Under the pieces are notes generated by a model. The model saw nothing but the letters and a program-made list of their open reading frames with translations. It was not told the origin of the DNA and did not search any database. Source: Amorphochlora amoebiformis (lineage: Eukaryota > Cercozoa > Chlorarachniophyceae). Taken from it: a DNA stretch of 64,000 nucleotides. A program made the position numbers and the translations under genes. Shown here one piece after another: positions 1-64,000 of this stretch (position 1 is the first letter of the stretch; the number at the start of each line of letters is the position of its first letter). The stretch lies in NCBI GenBank assembly GCA_054601695.1, contig BAAHQB010000013.1, positions 992,001 through 1,056,000 on the forward strand, given 5' to 3'.

Positions 1-89
1 CTTCTTCGGTACATAATTCATCCATTAAAAGCTCCCAAATTATGCTATGTGTGCGCATTTACATGTATATTTGTGTAGGTATGCACACA

Positions 90-96
90 TATTATA

Positions 97-136
<40 letters not shown>

Positions 137-151
137 TATTTATATGGATGC

Positions 152-188
<37 letters not shown>

Positions 189-205
189 TGTATGTATATA
201 TGTAC
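90..205. repeat. (TA)n microsatellite
   Basis: Nearly uninterrupted TA dinucleotides with ATGTA punctuation, immediately upstream of the putative exon at 234. The placement matches the intronic microsatellites of the neighbouring genes. Confidence 0.9.
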
Positions 206-233
206 GTAATGTAACCTTCATACGCCGCTGCAG

Positions 234-473
234 AGAGAAGAGTGGGAGAGTACCAAAAAAGTGGAGTAATGTCCTCCACGAAAGACAGCGGGGACCACCA
301 TGCCTTCACTCTTGATGAGGTATGAGCCGACTTGAATCTATAATTTCATACTAACTTTCGACCTTGTTTTGAAAAGGATTTCTGAGCGGCAAAGTCGGAG
401 GCCGGATACAGATGTCCCGCCAGTCAGCGTCATTCTTTTAGGGCACCCTTACAGCGTCGTGTATCACAGTTAG
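234..473 (+). CDS. 3' end of an unidentified gene (gene A), two putative exons
   Basis: Two short open segments look like the last exons of a plus-strand gene whose body lies left of the window. The first, 234-319, follows a CAG acceptor and ends at GAG|GTATGA. Its frame reads a polar peptide with the stretch [21 protein letters not shown] 67-nt intron (320-386) then leads to 387-473, which reads on in phase 0 and ends in TAG; this part is Pro/Val-rich ([18 protein letters not shown]). A TA/CA microsatellite lies directly upstream, as in the introns of the other genes. I do not recognise a family. The assignment rests on splice consensus, phase agreement and the CTAG-rich spacer that follows, which matches the one after the ankyrin gene. 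Confidence 0.35.
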
Positions 474-1146
474 TGCGAGACTAAAACGGATATAATACCA
501 GTGATAATTCAAGACTGATTTCTCAGCCCGGCAGCAATTAACGTTATAGGTAAAAAAAATAACCAATTATTGAAAAGGTCAACTAGATTCTAGAGATTAC
601 TGAGTAGTTATAGTCTAGATAGTTTTAGACTCATCGTGCATCTAGTACTGTAACTAAAATTGTGCTGTAACTACTAACTACTAGAACTAGTGTAATCCCT
701 AGAATCCGGTTGTTATAGTATCTAGTAGCATCTCTAGTACGTATCGGTCACCAGTCTGTGGATATACCATCATCTAGATCATTAGTAACTAGGTAAGCTC
801 TAGAAGCTAGGTAAGTTTTATGATAACTTCGAGAACTTGAGCACTACTAGATCGAGCTAGTACAACCTAGACTAGCTAGAGAACATGATCTAGATAATCT
901 AGATGATGCATGTCAACCGTGGCATCCGAAAGTTTATATTAACTAAATCAATTACAATTGCTAATTAGAATAAACTTAAACAACTAGAAGTACTGCATGG
1001 TGCCCTATCATAATGATTCTAGAGTCTATGATTTGAAGTCTTACACATACATACATCCCCCCTTCAGGCTCTAGCTACTGGACTAGTGGTGTAAGTGGAG
1101 CCAGTGGCTAAACGAGACTAGAGGCCTCAAACGTAGCATTAGTGCC
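474..1146. other. CTAG-rich convergent intergenic spacer
   Basis: This stretch of about 670 bp carries no microsatellite and no convincing exon. It is unusual for its density of CTAG: I count about 25 occurrences between 541 and 1200, where about 2.6 would be expected at equal base frequencies. Many are in the palindrome TCTAGA or in ACTAGT and GCTAG contexts. It lies tail-to-tail between the end of gene A (+) and the end of the K+ channel gene (-). A spacer of the same composition lies at the other convergent junction, 32688-33275. Confidence 0.7.
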
Positions 1147-27143
<25,997 letters not shown>

Positions 27144-27646
27144 CTTCCGAAGTGTCCGCCCGCCACGATAACCGAAGAGGCTCGACGTTTGGGTGATTCC
27201 ACCCAATAAAATATGCGTGACAAAAGGGAATGTCACCCGGCTTTCATCCTATTGTCACTCAGTTGGACACCGGAAGCACATTGGGAATGGGCGCAACGTG
27301 ATGTAAATATAGCCTTGTAGGAGGTTTGTCCCTTTTTGGAGGCTGGAATATTTTCGGGGTCTTATAGGGGGCTTAATTTATCCTTTGTCTTCGAATGAGA
27401 GGTTGCATGCTTGCCATGTATTGGGTGTGCGTTGTCTTGCAGAGCATCTATGTTGGCGGGAATATGGATATGTACAAAGCTACTTAGTACCAAGGAGCTT
27501 GAGGAAGGTTAGACCAGCTCAATGTGTGCATAGAAGTTGCGTGTGTGGTGAGATGAAAGGGGGGTTGAGTATGCGGGTACATGTATGACCGGAAGGGTAT
27601 GGGATACGTGAAATATGTCAAAAAGTATATAGTATACGTACATTAT

Positions 27647-27690
<44 letters not shown>

Positions 27691-27887
27691 GATACATGAG
27701 TGAGAGCAAGAGAGAAGGAGAAAAAAACGAGAGGGAAGAGCCAGAGGACAAGAGGAGAGAGAGAAAGAGGGGGAGCGATAAGGAGAGAGGGCGATAGGGA
27801 GAGGTTATACATCTTTTTTTGCGCAGACAAATCTGGAGAAACTATGAATTATATATTTATGTATACAAACATAATATATGTATATGC

Positions 27888-27925
<38 letters not shown>

Positions 27926-27965
27926 TATATATTTATATATATATAATATATATATATATATATGT

Positions 27966-28053
<88 letters not shown>

Positions 28054-28161
28054 AACACACACACACACGTATATACATACACATATATTATGCAAACATT
28101 ATGTATATTGTATGTATGTATATAATATTGTCTAAATTTGAACATATATGCACATGTATAC

Positions 28162-28257
<96 letters not shown>

Positions 28258-28401
28258 ATATACATAACACACATCATATAATACTAAAATGCGTACATGT
28301 TTATACACATGCATAAATATGTACATGTAGAACCAGAAAAAAACTATTTTTAAATACAATACGTACAAACATGCACTAAACTATTTTGGCTCTTCAATCA
28401 G
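27144..28401. promoter_or_regulatory. Divergent spacer between K+ channel and ankyrin gene
   Basis: The two genes start head to head about 1.26 kb apart. 27240-27640 is unique, moderately GC-rich sequence with no supported exon. 27690-27810 is polypurine (GA-rich). 27890-28260 is TA microsatellite, and 28265-28401 is AT-rich. It must contain both promoters and 5' leaders. I see no defined core element. It is not CTAG-rich, unlike the convergent spacers. Confidence 0.45.
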
Positions 28402-28662
28402 ATGCCACGCCCTCTAATCGTCTTTGCAGCAGCCGGTGACCTTGAATCGGTAACTTAACCCCCATCCTAAGCCTACTCAACCGTTGTCACTCACAGTGAC
28501 TACTGTCGTATCAGGTTCGACGATCAATGGCCCTACCCGGCTCATTGTGTGTGTTACAAAAAGCGCTCAACACAGCTGTCGAGTACGTGTAAAGAATATG
28601 TACAATTGAATATGTGAGGTGTGATGTATGCATATGAATATTAACTTGCACATTTAAGTATG

Positions 28663-28719
<57 letters not shown>

Positions 28720-28864
28720 TATATGTGTATACATATATATGTATATATATATATATATGTATACGTACATATATATAAATATATATATACATATATATAT
28801 GTATGTTTGTATATACATATACATATATATATATATATAATTATATATGTATATATATATATAT

Positions 28865-28909
<45 letters not shown>

Positions 28910-28952
28910 GAAGATGTATGTACCACATATATATATGCACACAAATAATATA

Positions 28953-29003
<51 letters not shown>

Positions 29004-29008
29004 GTTGT

Positions 29009-29041
<33 letters not shown>

Positions 29042-29106
29042 ATTTACACACATATATGTGTATATATACGTGTGTATGTGTGTGTACCATATATACATAC
29101 ATGCAC

Positions 29107-29147
<41 letters not shown>

Positions 29148-29696
29148 TATATATAATATATATATATATTTACATGCATATAAATGCATATGCATTTAAA
29201 ATATATAAAATAGTTATAATAAGAACTATGATGATAATCATAATAATAATAACACTAGTAGCAGTAACAATAGCAATAAAAAGAAACTACCAAAATTTTC
29301 TACATGCATTTACAAATATACAATATATACAACATAATATACACATATGTGTACATTTATAAGTATATACATAGTACAACCTCACACTTTCTAGAAGAAG
29401 TAGGCAAGTAGAGAAAAGAGCGATATGGAGTGTGAGTGTACTTATCTGAATGCGATCGCGTACAAAATGCGCAGGCGAAAGTACGTACATATACATCGAA
29501 AGGTATGCGAAGATATCTGTAGTGACGTACCTTTTGGAAGAGGCCAAGGCATCAGTAAACGCGCTCGACGACGATGGTAGCTACATGTACACAATTGTGT
29601 ATTTGTTAAATTTGTTTAATGTATATTATATGTATATGTGTGTATATGATGGATATATTCACATTTATAAATGTGTATGTAAATTTATATTTATAA

Positions 29697-29755
<59 letters not shown>

Positions 29756-29828
29756 GGATACACGCCAACATACAAATACTTATGTATGTTTATTTTAATA
29801 TACGAGTATATGTACATATATACTTCTC

Positions 29829-29886
<58 letters not shown>

Positions 29887-30137
29887 TGTGCGTGTGTGCG
29901 TGTGTGTGTGTGTGTGTGTATGTGTGTATATGTCATACACATAGTTTTGTGATATATACAAATATAGCATATATTGACATCATATGTGGGGGTCAAAATA
30001 TCACAGGCTACTCAGCCCTACACACTGCCCTCCTCTCAGAGGGAGAGGAAGTTGTCCGATATCTTGTGAAGACTGCAAAGGCGGATATACATGGTCGCTA
30101 AATCTGTCCGATATGTATGTTACAAATATTAGACATT

Positions 30138-30173
<36 letters not shown>

Positions 30174-30208
30174 TAGATACATATTTATATATGTATGAAA
30201 TATTTCCA

Positions 30209-30258
<50 letters not shown>

Positions 30259-30479
30259 GTATATAAATATATCTATGCATTTATCAATGTTTAAGCAAAC
30301 CTGTCCTTTCAATACAATACATACATACACACATATGAATATATATGATATATATACATAGATACATGTATACATATACATATATATGTATATGTATGTA
30401 TGTATGTATTATATACTGGTATCTATATTTTTGTAGATAGATGTATGTTCTTAGATGCACATATACATACATATACATA

Positions 30480-30517
<38 letters not shown>

Positions 30518-30537
30518 ATGTGAACATATACATATAA

Positions 30538-30607
<70 letters not shown>

Positions 30608-30825
30608 TATCATCATATATATATATACGTACATATCATATATATATATATATATCAATTACATATACATCATATATATATATATATATATTTATCATGG
30701 GTGTGGATCCAGAACGAACTGGAAATGGAGTGGTTCCTTTAAATCTAGCGGTGTGCACCTCGAATGTCCCCGTGGTCAAATATCTTATCGAATCACGGTG
30801 CCCATATATATGTGTGACGCAAATT

Positions 30826-30866
<41 letters not shown>

Positions 30867-30977
30867 ATATATATATATATATATATAGTATACATAGATA
30901 TAACATATATGTATATACATTTTTACATGTATGAATATATATATATATATACATAGATATAACATATATGTATATAC

Positions 30978-31028
<51 letters not shown>

Positions 31029-31572
31029 TACATATACATACATAACAAGTGTATGAATATATTACACGCTTGAAAGATATAAATGCATTGCATACAAATA
31101 GGGCGGACTTGACGCTACGTGATAGCGAAGTACCTTGGAGATCAGCATGGGAGTGGGCGGTCGGTGAGGACAAGATGGAAGTAATGCAGTACTTGAACGA
31201 AGTTTACCAAGAGGTGGTACATGTGAGATAAATACATACGTGTACGCTCATGTGTACCTTTTGGAGAGAGAAGAGGGGGAAGAGAGAGGAAGATGGAGGG
31301 AGAGATATAAAGAGAGAAAGAGAGAGGAAAATGAAAAAGGAATGAAGTACAGAAATATTCTACTGTTGAGAGAGAGGGAGACGGAAAAAGGGAGAAGGAT
31401 AAAGAGGAAAGTAATGTATACATAAATTTATATTCTTTCTTCTCTCTCTCTCTCTCTTTCTCTCTCTGTACATATATAACTATATATATGTATATGTATG
31501 TATATATATATATATAATATGTATATATATATATATGTTTATATTCTGTACATATATATATATATATTTATG

Positions 31573-31605
<33 letters not shown>

Positions 31606-31638
31606 GTAATATATATATATACATAAATATGCATATAA

Positions 31639-31670
<32 letters not shown>

Positions 31671-32327
31671 ATATATATATTAATATATATATATATACAT
31701 ATTAGATTATACATCAAATATATATATATATATAGTATGTATATATATGTATATATATATATTTATACATATAGTATGTATATATATATATATATATAGA
31801 TAGATAGATAGATAGATAATATGTATAAATATACAAGACTTACAATGACTGAGGGTTATGTTTAAGTGTATCAGAATGTTAGGCCAAGTTGAGCTTAGGA
31901 TTAGGGTTAGGGTTAGTATTTGGGTTTGGTCAAGGCTTAGGGTTAGGCTTAGGGTTAAGATTAAGGTTTACGGTTAGGTTTAAGGTTATCATAAGAAATA
32001 GGATTAGACTTAGGGTTGCTGGTTGTTAGGGTTAGACTTAGACTTAAGGTTAGGGTTTAGAATTACGGTTAGTGTGAGGATTAGTGTTAGGCGGAGGGTT
32101 AAGGTTAAGTGTTAAGGTTAGAGTGGGGTTAGGGTTAAGGCTATGGTGAAAATTAGGATTAGGGTTAGGGTTACGGTTAGGGTTAGTTTTAGGGTTCGAT
32201 ATACATATATGTATTATATATTTATGCGTATATATATATACAAATAAAACATATATATTTATATAATCATTACTGTATATATATATATATATATATACAT
32301 ATATAATATATGTATGTATTTATATGC

Positions 32328-32365
<38 letters not shown>

Positions 32366-32687
32366 CTATGTTTGTATCTAGATATATCTAGATATAATCA
32401 AATAATATAAACATGTATATTTGCGATGAACGTATATTTTATAATTTACATAGAAGCTCGGACGTCTTCTGAAAGCAACCCGTCGAGACATGGGTAGACT
32501 ACGAATGTTACACCCGTCCATCGCTGGAGCTGTTTATGGGAGGCCTCTAGCTTTGGGCCCCTTGTGTAAGAAGAGGAAGAGAGTCGAACTGGGGGACCAG
32601 CCTGTGAGCTCAAGACGTGTTCGGGCGAGGGTGGCTACCGCACTGGTGGGTGCAACAGCTGTTCAACTGCACTCGATCTTGAGTTGA
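28402..32687 (+). CDS. Small ankyrin-repeat protein, complete, six exons
   Basis: Exons 28402-28449, 29513-29576, 30007-30093, 30713-30797, 31102-31213 and 32454-32687 join in perfect phase (0, 1, 1, 2, 0) to 630 nt, 209 aa. Exon 1 supplies ATG and FAAAGDLES. The following exons give successive ankyrin motifs: [20 protein letters not shown], then [20 protein letters not shown], then VPLNLAV...[10 protein letters not shown] and [20 protein letters not shown], about four repeats. The last exon adds a 77-residue basic tail with CKKRKRVE, a possible nuclear localisation signal, and ends in TGA. Ankyrin repeats are protein-binding scaffolds, so a partner cannot be inferred. The exon 5 donor could also lie 3 nt downstream (31216). 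It diverges from the K+ channel gene and converges on the F-box gene. Confidence 0.8.
28450..31101. repeat. Ankyrin gene introns 1-4: TA/CA/ATT microsatellites
   Basis: Introns 28450-29512, 29577-30006, 30094-30712 and 30798-31101 are mostly TA and CA repeat. An (ATT)n run of about 45 bp lies at 28957-29003. A 30-bp island (ATACATAGATATAACATATATG...) is tandemly duplicated near 30891-30922 and 30950-30981. 28450-28660 is unique sequence with weak exon-like signals, but it does not fit the phase of the flanking exons. Confidence 0.8.
31214..32453. repeat. Ankyrin gene intron 5: GA tract, TA microsatellite, (GATA)n
   Basis: Starts with a polypurine stretch (31262-31420), then (CT)n (31440-31465), TA repeats to about 31790, a short (GATA)n (31797-31818), the TTAGGG-like block (see separate entry) and further TA repeat to the acceptor at 32453. 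Confidence 0.85.
31880..32200 (+). repeat. Internal telomere-like (TTAGGG)n array, degenerate
   Basis: About 320 bp built from TTAGGGTTAGGGTT units and close variants (TTAAGG, TTAGGC, TTACGG, TTAGACTTAGGG). It is not at a sequence end and lies within the last intron of the ankyrin gene. It is the longest such array in the window. Confidence 0.9.
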
Positions 32688-33275
32688 CCAATTTAATTTT
32701 ACAACCCGCTGGATGGTTGGAACCACATCCACGTGCTGGTACTAGCCTAGTGGGTCTTTAGATGGTGTACACGTGTACTGCATAGTGGTATACTAGAGCT
32801 CATTTAGAACATGTAATATCTAAATTATATCTTCTAGATCTTAAGTTCATTTTCTAGATTTTTCATATCATGATATGCATGAAGTTATCATAATGATTTT
32901 TTAATAATAACTCTTGTATTAGCTAGTTAGTACAATATATATACGATTGTAGATGTACTGACCTCGAGGGTACAACTAATACAACTATTAAGACAAGTAT
33001 ACTCCAGAGTAAGTTACTAGTACGTATACATACTCTAGATACTTCACGGCCAGGCCTACTAGGCCTAATACGCATATGTAGCTCTAGAGTCTAGAGAGTA
33101 GTAGCCGCTCGAACGAATATTTCGTGACACTAGACTGTCTATGACTGGCTGTATCTAGCTTGTTTAGGCGACTAGGCCGCGGAGTCAGTGCATACAGGAT
33201 CTCGTTTAACTGAATATTTGGAATGTACAACTTGAACAATGAACATAGCTGTCTAATCATAAGTCCAGAACCTGG
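32688..33275. other. CTAG-rich convergent intergenic spacer
   Basis: This 588-bp spacer between the stop of the ankyrin gene (+) and the stop of the F-box gene (-) has no microsatellite and no open frame of note. I count about 14 CTAG in it, against about 2 expected at equal base frequencies, often as TCTAGA, ACTAG and CCTAG. Composition matches the spacer at 474-1146. It must carry both 3' ends. Confidence 0.7.
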
Positions 33276-34107
33276 CTAATCTACAACTTCCATTGATAGA
33301 GGATAATCATTCGCCTTGAAGTCCTCGAGATCTGGATCTATCGCTGCATCAACCATCGGATCACTCGCTATGGACTGGTGCTTTTTCTCGTCAGATAGAA
33401 CTGGTTGAGAGTTCCTGGGCATCTCCAGCACTTTTTGGTCGTATACCTTCTCGCATGCACTGCTCTTAGCGTACCCAGGACTTGACTCATGTGTTTCAGC
33501 GCCACTTCGATCCTCCCCCCTATTCCTCTTTGGTTGTGGTCTTGATCTCTGGTCCTTCGATGTGCCATCTTTCTGCCTTTTACGGCCGAGCGTGCCCGCT
33601 ATCGTAAGTGGCATGTAGGCAGGAGGGAGAGGCGGGTCTGCAGCTAGTGACAGTTCTTGTTTCGAGTCAACCTCTCGATCCCTAAGAAACGGCAAACCAA
33701 TTAAACTGTCCTCCATGAATAGGCTTCCGAATGGATTGCAGGTAGGCATGGGCCTTGACATCTTGAGCCACATGATTCGATTGTTCCAGTGGCGATTCAG
33801 AATCGCGACTCTCGGCCAGTCATCGACCTGGAAAAAATTAATGGAAGTGACATCATACGCCAGTAACTATTTTGCGGGCAGAGAATTATTAGACGACGAT
33901 GAGGAGAAAATAGTAGCTTACATCGAAGTAGTAGATAATGAAGGACATGAGGTGTTCCGGTATAGTTCCCCAAGTAGAGTCCTTAGGTATGCTCCTTTTC
34001 TCGCGAAACTTGGATACGACAAACTTGAAAATATTAATGTACTATGTATACGTTCATATATAAAATAATTAATAAAATATGTACATAGATACATACATAT
34101 ATATATA

Positions 34108-34154
<47 letters not shown>

Positions 34155-34159
34155 TATAT

Positions 34160-34199
<40 letters not shown>

Positions 34200-34218
34200 G
34201 TATATATGTACATATATA

Positions 34219-34256
<38 letters not shown>

Positions 34257-34270
34257 ATATAGATATATAT

Positions 34271-34312
<42 letters not shown>

Positions 34313-34447
34313 GTATCCATATACATAATAGGTGTGATATTTCATGAATAATATATGGAATGTATATATTTCAAAGGGAAGGGAGGTAAAGAGGCAATGG
34401 GAGAGAGTAGGAACGACCCTTGAACAGCTAGCACTCGATGTGCCAGC

Positions 34448-34489
<42 letters not shown>

Positions 34490-34578
34490 TCTACACGAAA
34501 TATACACAAACCCACACACACCCACACATGTATTTACACACACGCACACACACATATTATATATATATATATATATAT

Positions 34579-34667
<89 letters not shown>

Positions 34668-34668
34668 T

Positions 34669-34728
<60 letters not shown>

Positions 34729-34867
34729 TTTAAGCGTGATTTGTGTACAATTATACATGTATACACATCTAGAAACCTTTTATGCGCGTGCTTATCTATT
34801 TTATGTATAAGTATACATTTAACACAGATACTTTCCCATGTGCATATATATGATATAAGTATTTACG

Positions 34868-34919
<52 letters not shown>

Positions 34920-34961
34920 TATACGTATGTTTGTATGCATATATATATATACACACACACA

Positions 34962-35059
<98 letters not shown>

Positions 35060-35135
35060 TTGTGGGTAAGAGTTGGGTAGGGTTTGTACACATGTTATAT
35101 CATGTCCACATATATATATATATATATATATATAT

Positions 35136-35200
<65 letters not shown>

Positions 35201-35245
35201 CATATACACATTTAAATATACATACATATATATATATATATATAT

Positions 35246-35289
<44 letters not shown>

Positions 35290-35349
35290 TAAAAAATATA
35301 TATATATTATATTTATACATGTATTTATATATATATATATATACAATTT

Positions 35350-35394
<45 letters not shown>

Positions 35395-35450
35395 GTGTGT
35401 GTGCATTTTTGAATATGTATATATATATATATGTATATATATGTATATAT

Positions 35451-35501
<51 letters not shown>

Positions 35502-36190
35502 TTATATGTATATAACGTAGTAGGGTTGAGTAGGGTTGCTGTGGGTGTTTGCTTATGAGGTACCGGGTTTAATGACGTTGTGTCCAGCTTTTCTCTTGGT
35601 ATGAAGGCCTCAGTGTCTGGCGTTAGAAAGATACCCTGTGAAAAGTATACATAAGGACCTTTTCTTAGTCGCAGGTGGTTGATTGTACCTGGATTTGTGC
35701 GAACTGAGCGTCGACGTTGTCGTTGTGCTTTTCCAATTCATTTCCCTGTTTCAAATTTAGCTCAGTTTTACAACCCAAAAGAGATGTAGGACGTGCACCT
35801 CCAAATTCTCGGCACCAAGGAACGGCTTTCCATGGAGTGTCTCCTTTGCCTTGTGTGCCTGTGAATATTCGTGTGTTGCATGACGGGGATTCGAATATGT
35901 GGTGAGCTACACCTTTTGCTTGTAATCTTTCTTCACGTTTCCACAAATCTTTGCCTGATTCTCATCGATTTTCATCCTAACGAAAGTAATCGGAGGTTTA
36001 CTGTGGAACAAGCCGAGATGTGGATTCAAGACCTGCTTGCGAGCATATTCTGCACATCTTCCAAGGAGGGAGGCTGGATATTGCAAGAAAACTTCTTTTT
36101 GGGATAAAAATTTGGGTCCGTGGGCATGAATTCCTCGACTGTTGGATGGAACTTCTGGTCGAGACATGATGATCCAAGTGAGTCCGCCAT
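33276..36190 (-). CDS. F-box-like protein, seven exons
   Basis: Exons in transcript order: 36190-36033, 35976-35913, 35858-35799, 35745-35689, 35635-35564, 34023-33922, 33827-33276. They join in phase (2, 0, 0, 0, 0, 0) to 1,065 nt, 354 aa plus stop. Exons 6-7 encode [20 protein letters not shown] followed by [17 protein letters not shown], the F-box pattern LP..L...I...L...D..R.A.V.R.W, which recruits Skp1 in SCF ubiquitin ligases. The exon 6 donor GATGTAAGC and the acceptor TTTTTTCCAG are strong. The C-terminal 150 residues are Pro/Ser/Lys-rich and look disordered. The N-terminal 130 residues are unrecognised. An ATG at 36331 begins another open segment (MGTGLAMDFGKFIGESD) with a donor, but it joins exon 1 out of phase, so I used 36190. 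Small exons may be missing between 34024 and 35563. Confidence 0.65.
34024..35563. repeat. Long microsatellite intron of the F-box gene
   Basis: TA/CA repeats from 34070 to 34330, 34450 to 34730 and 34860 to 35510. A unique island at 34340-34450 reads on the plus strand as [20 protein letters not shown] after an AAAG acceptor-like site, but it has no partner exon. TTAGGG-like sequence occurs at 35519-35540. No gene is supported here beyond the intron. Confidence 0.75.
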
Positions 36191-36472
36191 CGTGGTTGGC
36201 TCGCAAGAAGTATTAGAGGGTTTATAGCTACATATTAGAGGGCTTCTCAGATGAGCGTTACCTTGCAGTATGTCACGCCTGTCGGATTCTCCGATGAATT
36301 TGCCAAAGTCCATCGCGAGCCCGGTGCCCATCGCAAAACGGGAAGACCCCGCGCGATACGGGCAATAGAAGGTCGTTCGGCGTATAGGGAAAAGGGATTA
36401 TTTTTTTTTTAATTCTGGAAAGCTCTCATATTCTTTTTTTGCGATTATGTTCACCAGTTCCGGCCAAAAAAT
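36191..36472. promoter_or_regulatory. Short divergent promoter region, F-box gene / dynein gene
   Basis: Only 282 bp separate the two ATGs, which face away from each other. It is unique sequence with a GC-rich core (CCCCGCGCGATACGGGC, about 36345-36365) and a T10 run at 36401-36410. If the upstream open segment starting at 36331 is a real 5' exon of the F-box gene, the shared promoter shrinks to about 140 bp. No RFX X-box palindrome was found. Confidence 0.5.

Positions 36473-64000
<27,528 letters not shown>

Noticed and set aside
33715-34068. Plus-strand open frame of 118 codons (contains [18 protein letters not shown])
   Set aside because: It lies antisense to the F-box exon and its splice sites; the minus strand has a perfect GTAAGC donor, a TTTTTTCCAG acceptor and an F-box motif across the same bases.
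34345-34450. Plus-strand segment [20 protein letters not shown] as an exon
   Set aside because: No matching donor or partner exon on the plus strand; the region is inside a minus-strand intron.
36332-36472. RFX X-box typical of ciliary gene promoters
   Set aside because: No GTNRCC...RGNAAC palindrome was found; only a loose half-site (GTTACC) lies nearby at about 36259.

Overview
The window is nuclear DNA from a eukaryote that builds motile cilia or flagella. Conserved exons are joined by GT-AG introns, and one gene is an inner-arm axonemal dynein heavy chain. Exons have balanced base composition. Introns are extremely AT-rich and dominated by (TA)n, (CA)n/(TG)n, (AAT)n and degenerate TTAGGG-like repeats. 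Most long open frames in the window are therefore Tyr/Ile/His microsatellite read-through and not genes. The mix of an axonemal dynein, an intron-rich voltage-gated K+ channel and microsatellite-filled introns suggests a flagellated protist or alga. The sequence alone does not fix the lineage. Five genes alternate strictly in strand. Gene A (+) ends at 473. Gene B (-), about 1147-27143, is a voltage-gated K+ channel reconstructed here from 42 small, phase-compatible exons (about 900 aa). Gene C (+), 28402-32687, is a complete six-exon ankyrin-repeat protein (209 aa). Gene D (-), 36190-33276, is an F-box-like protein (seven exons found). Gene E (+), from 36473 past the window end at 64000, is an axonemal dynein heavy chain of the DNAH10 / Chlamydomonas 1-alpha (I1/f) type, with 45 exons mapped (about 4,270 codons) and the C-terminal part lying outside. 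The pairs A/B and C/D are convergent, B/C and D/E divergent. Both convergent spacers (474-1146 and 32688-33275) lack microsatellites and are strongly enriched in the tetranucleotide CTAG. The divergent spacers are not CTAG-rich. Introns are of two kinds: short repeat-free ones (about 50-240 nt) and long microsatellite-packed ones. Three short interspersed elements (2022-2281, 8942-9236, 41791-42062) share TTGTTRGC-like / GTAACAA-like ends and sit in TA tracts. The first two are clear copies of one family whose head resembles a tRNA promoter. Functionally, the dynein drives axonemal beating and the K+ channel would set membrane potential. The ankyrin and F-box proteins look like adaptors. Nothing in the sequence ties these four into one pathway. 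Exon boundaries were set by hand from splice consensus, phase and protein conservation, so individual small exons, especially in the K+ channel tail, remain provisional.
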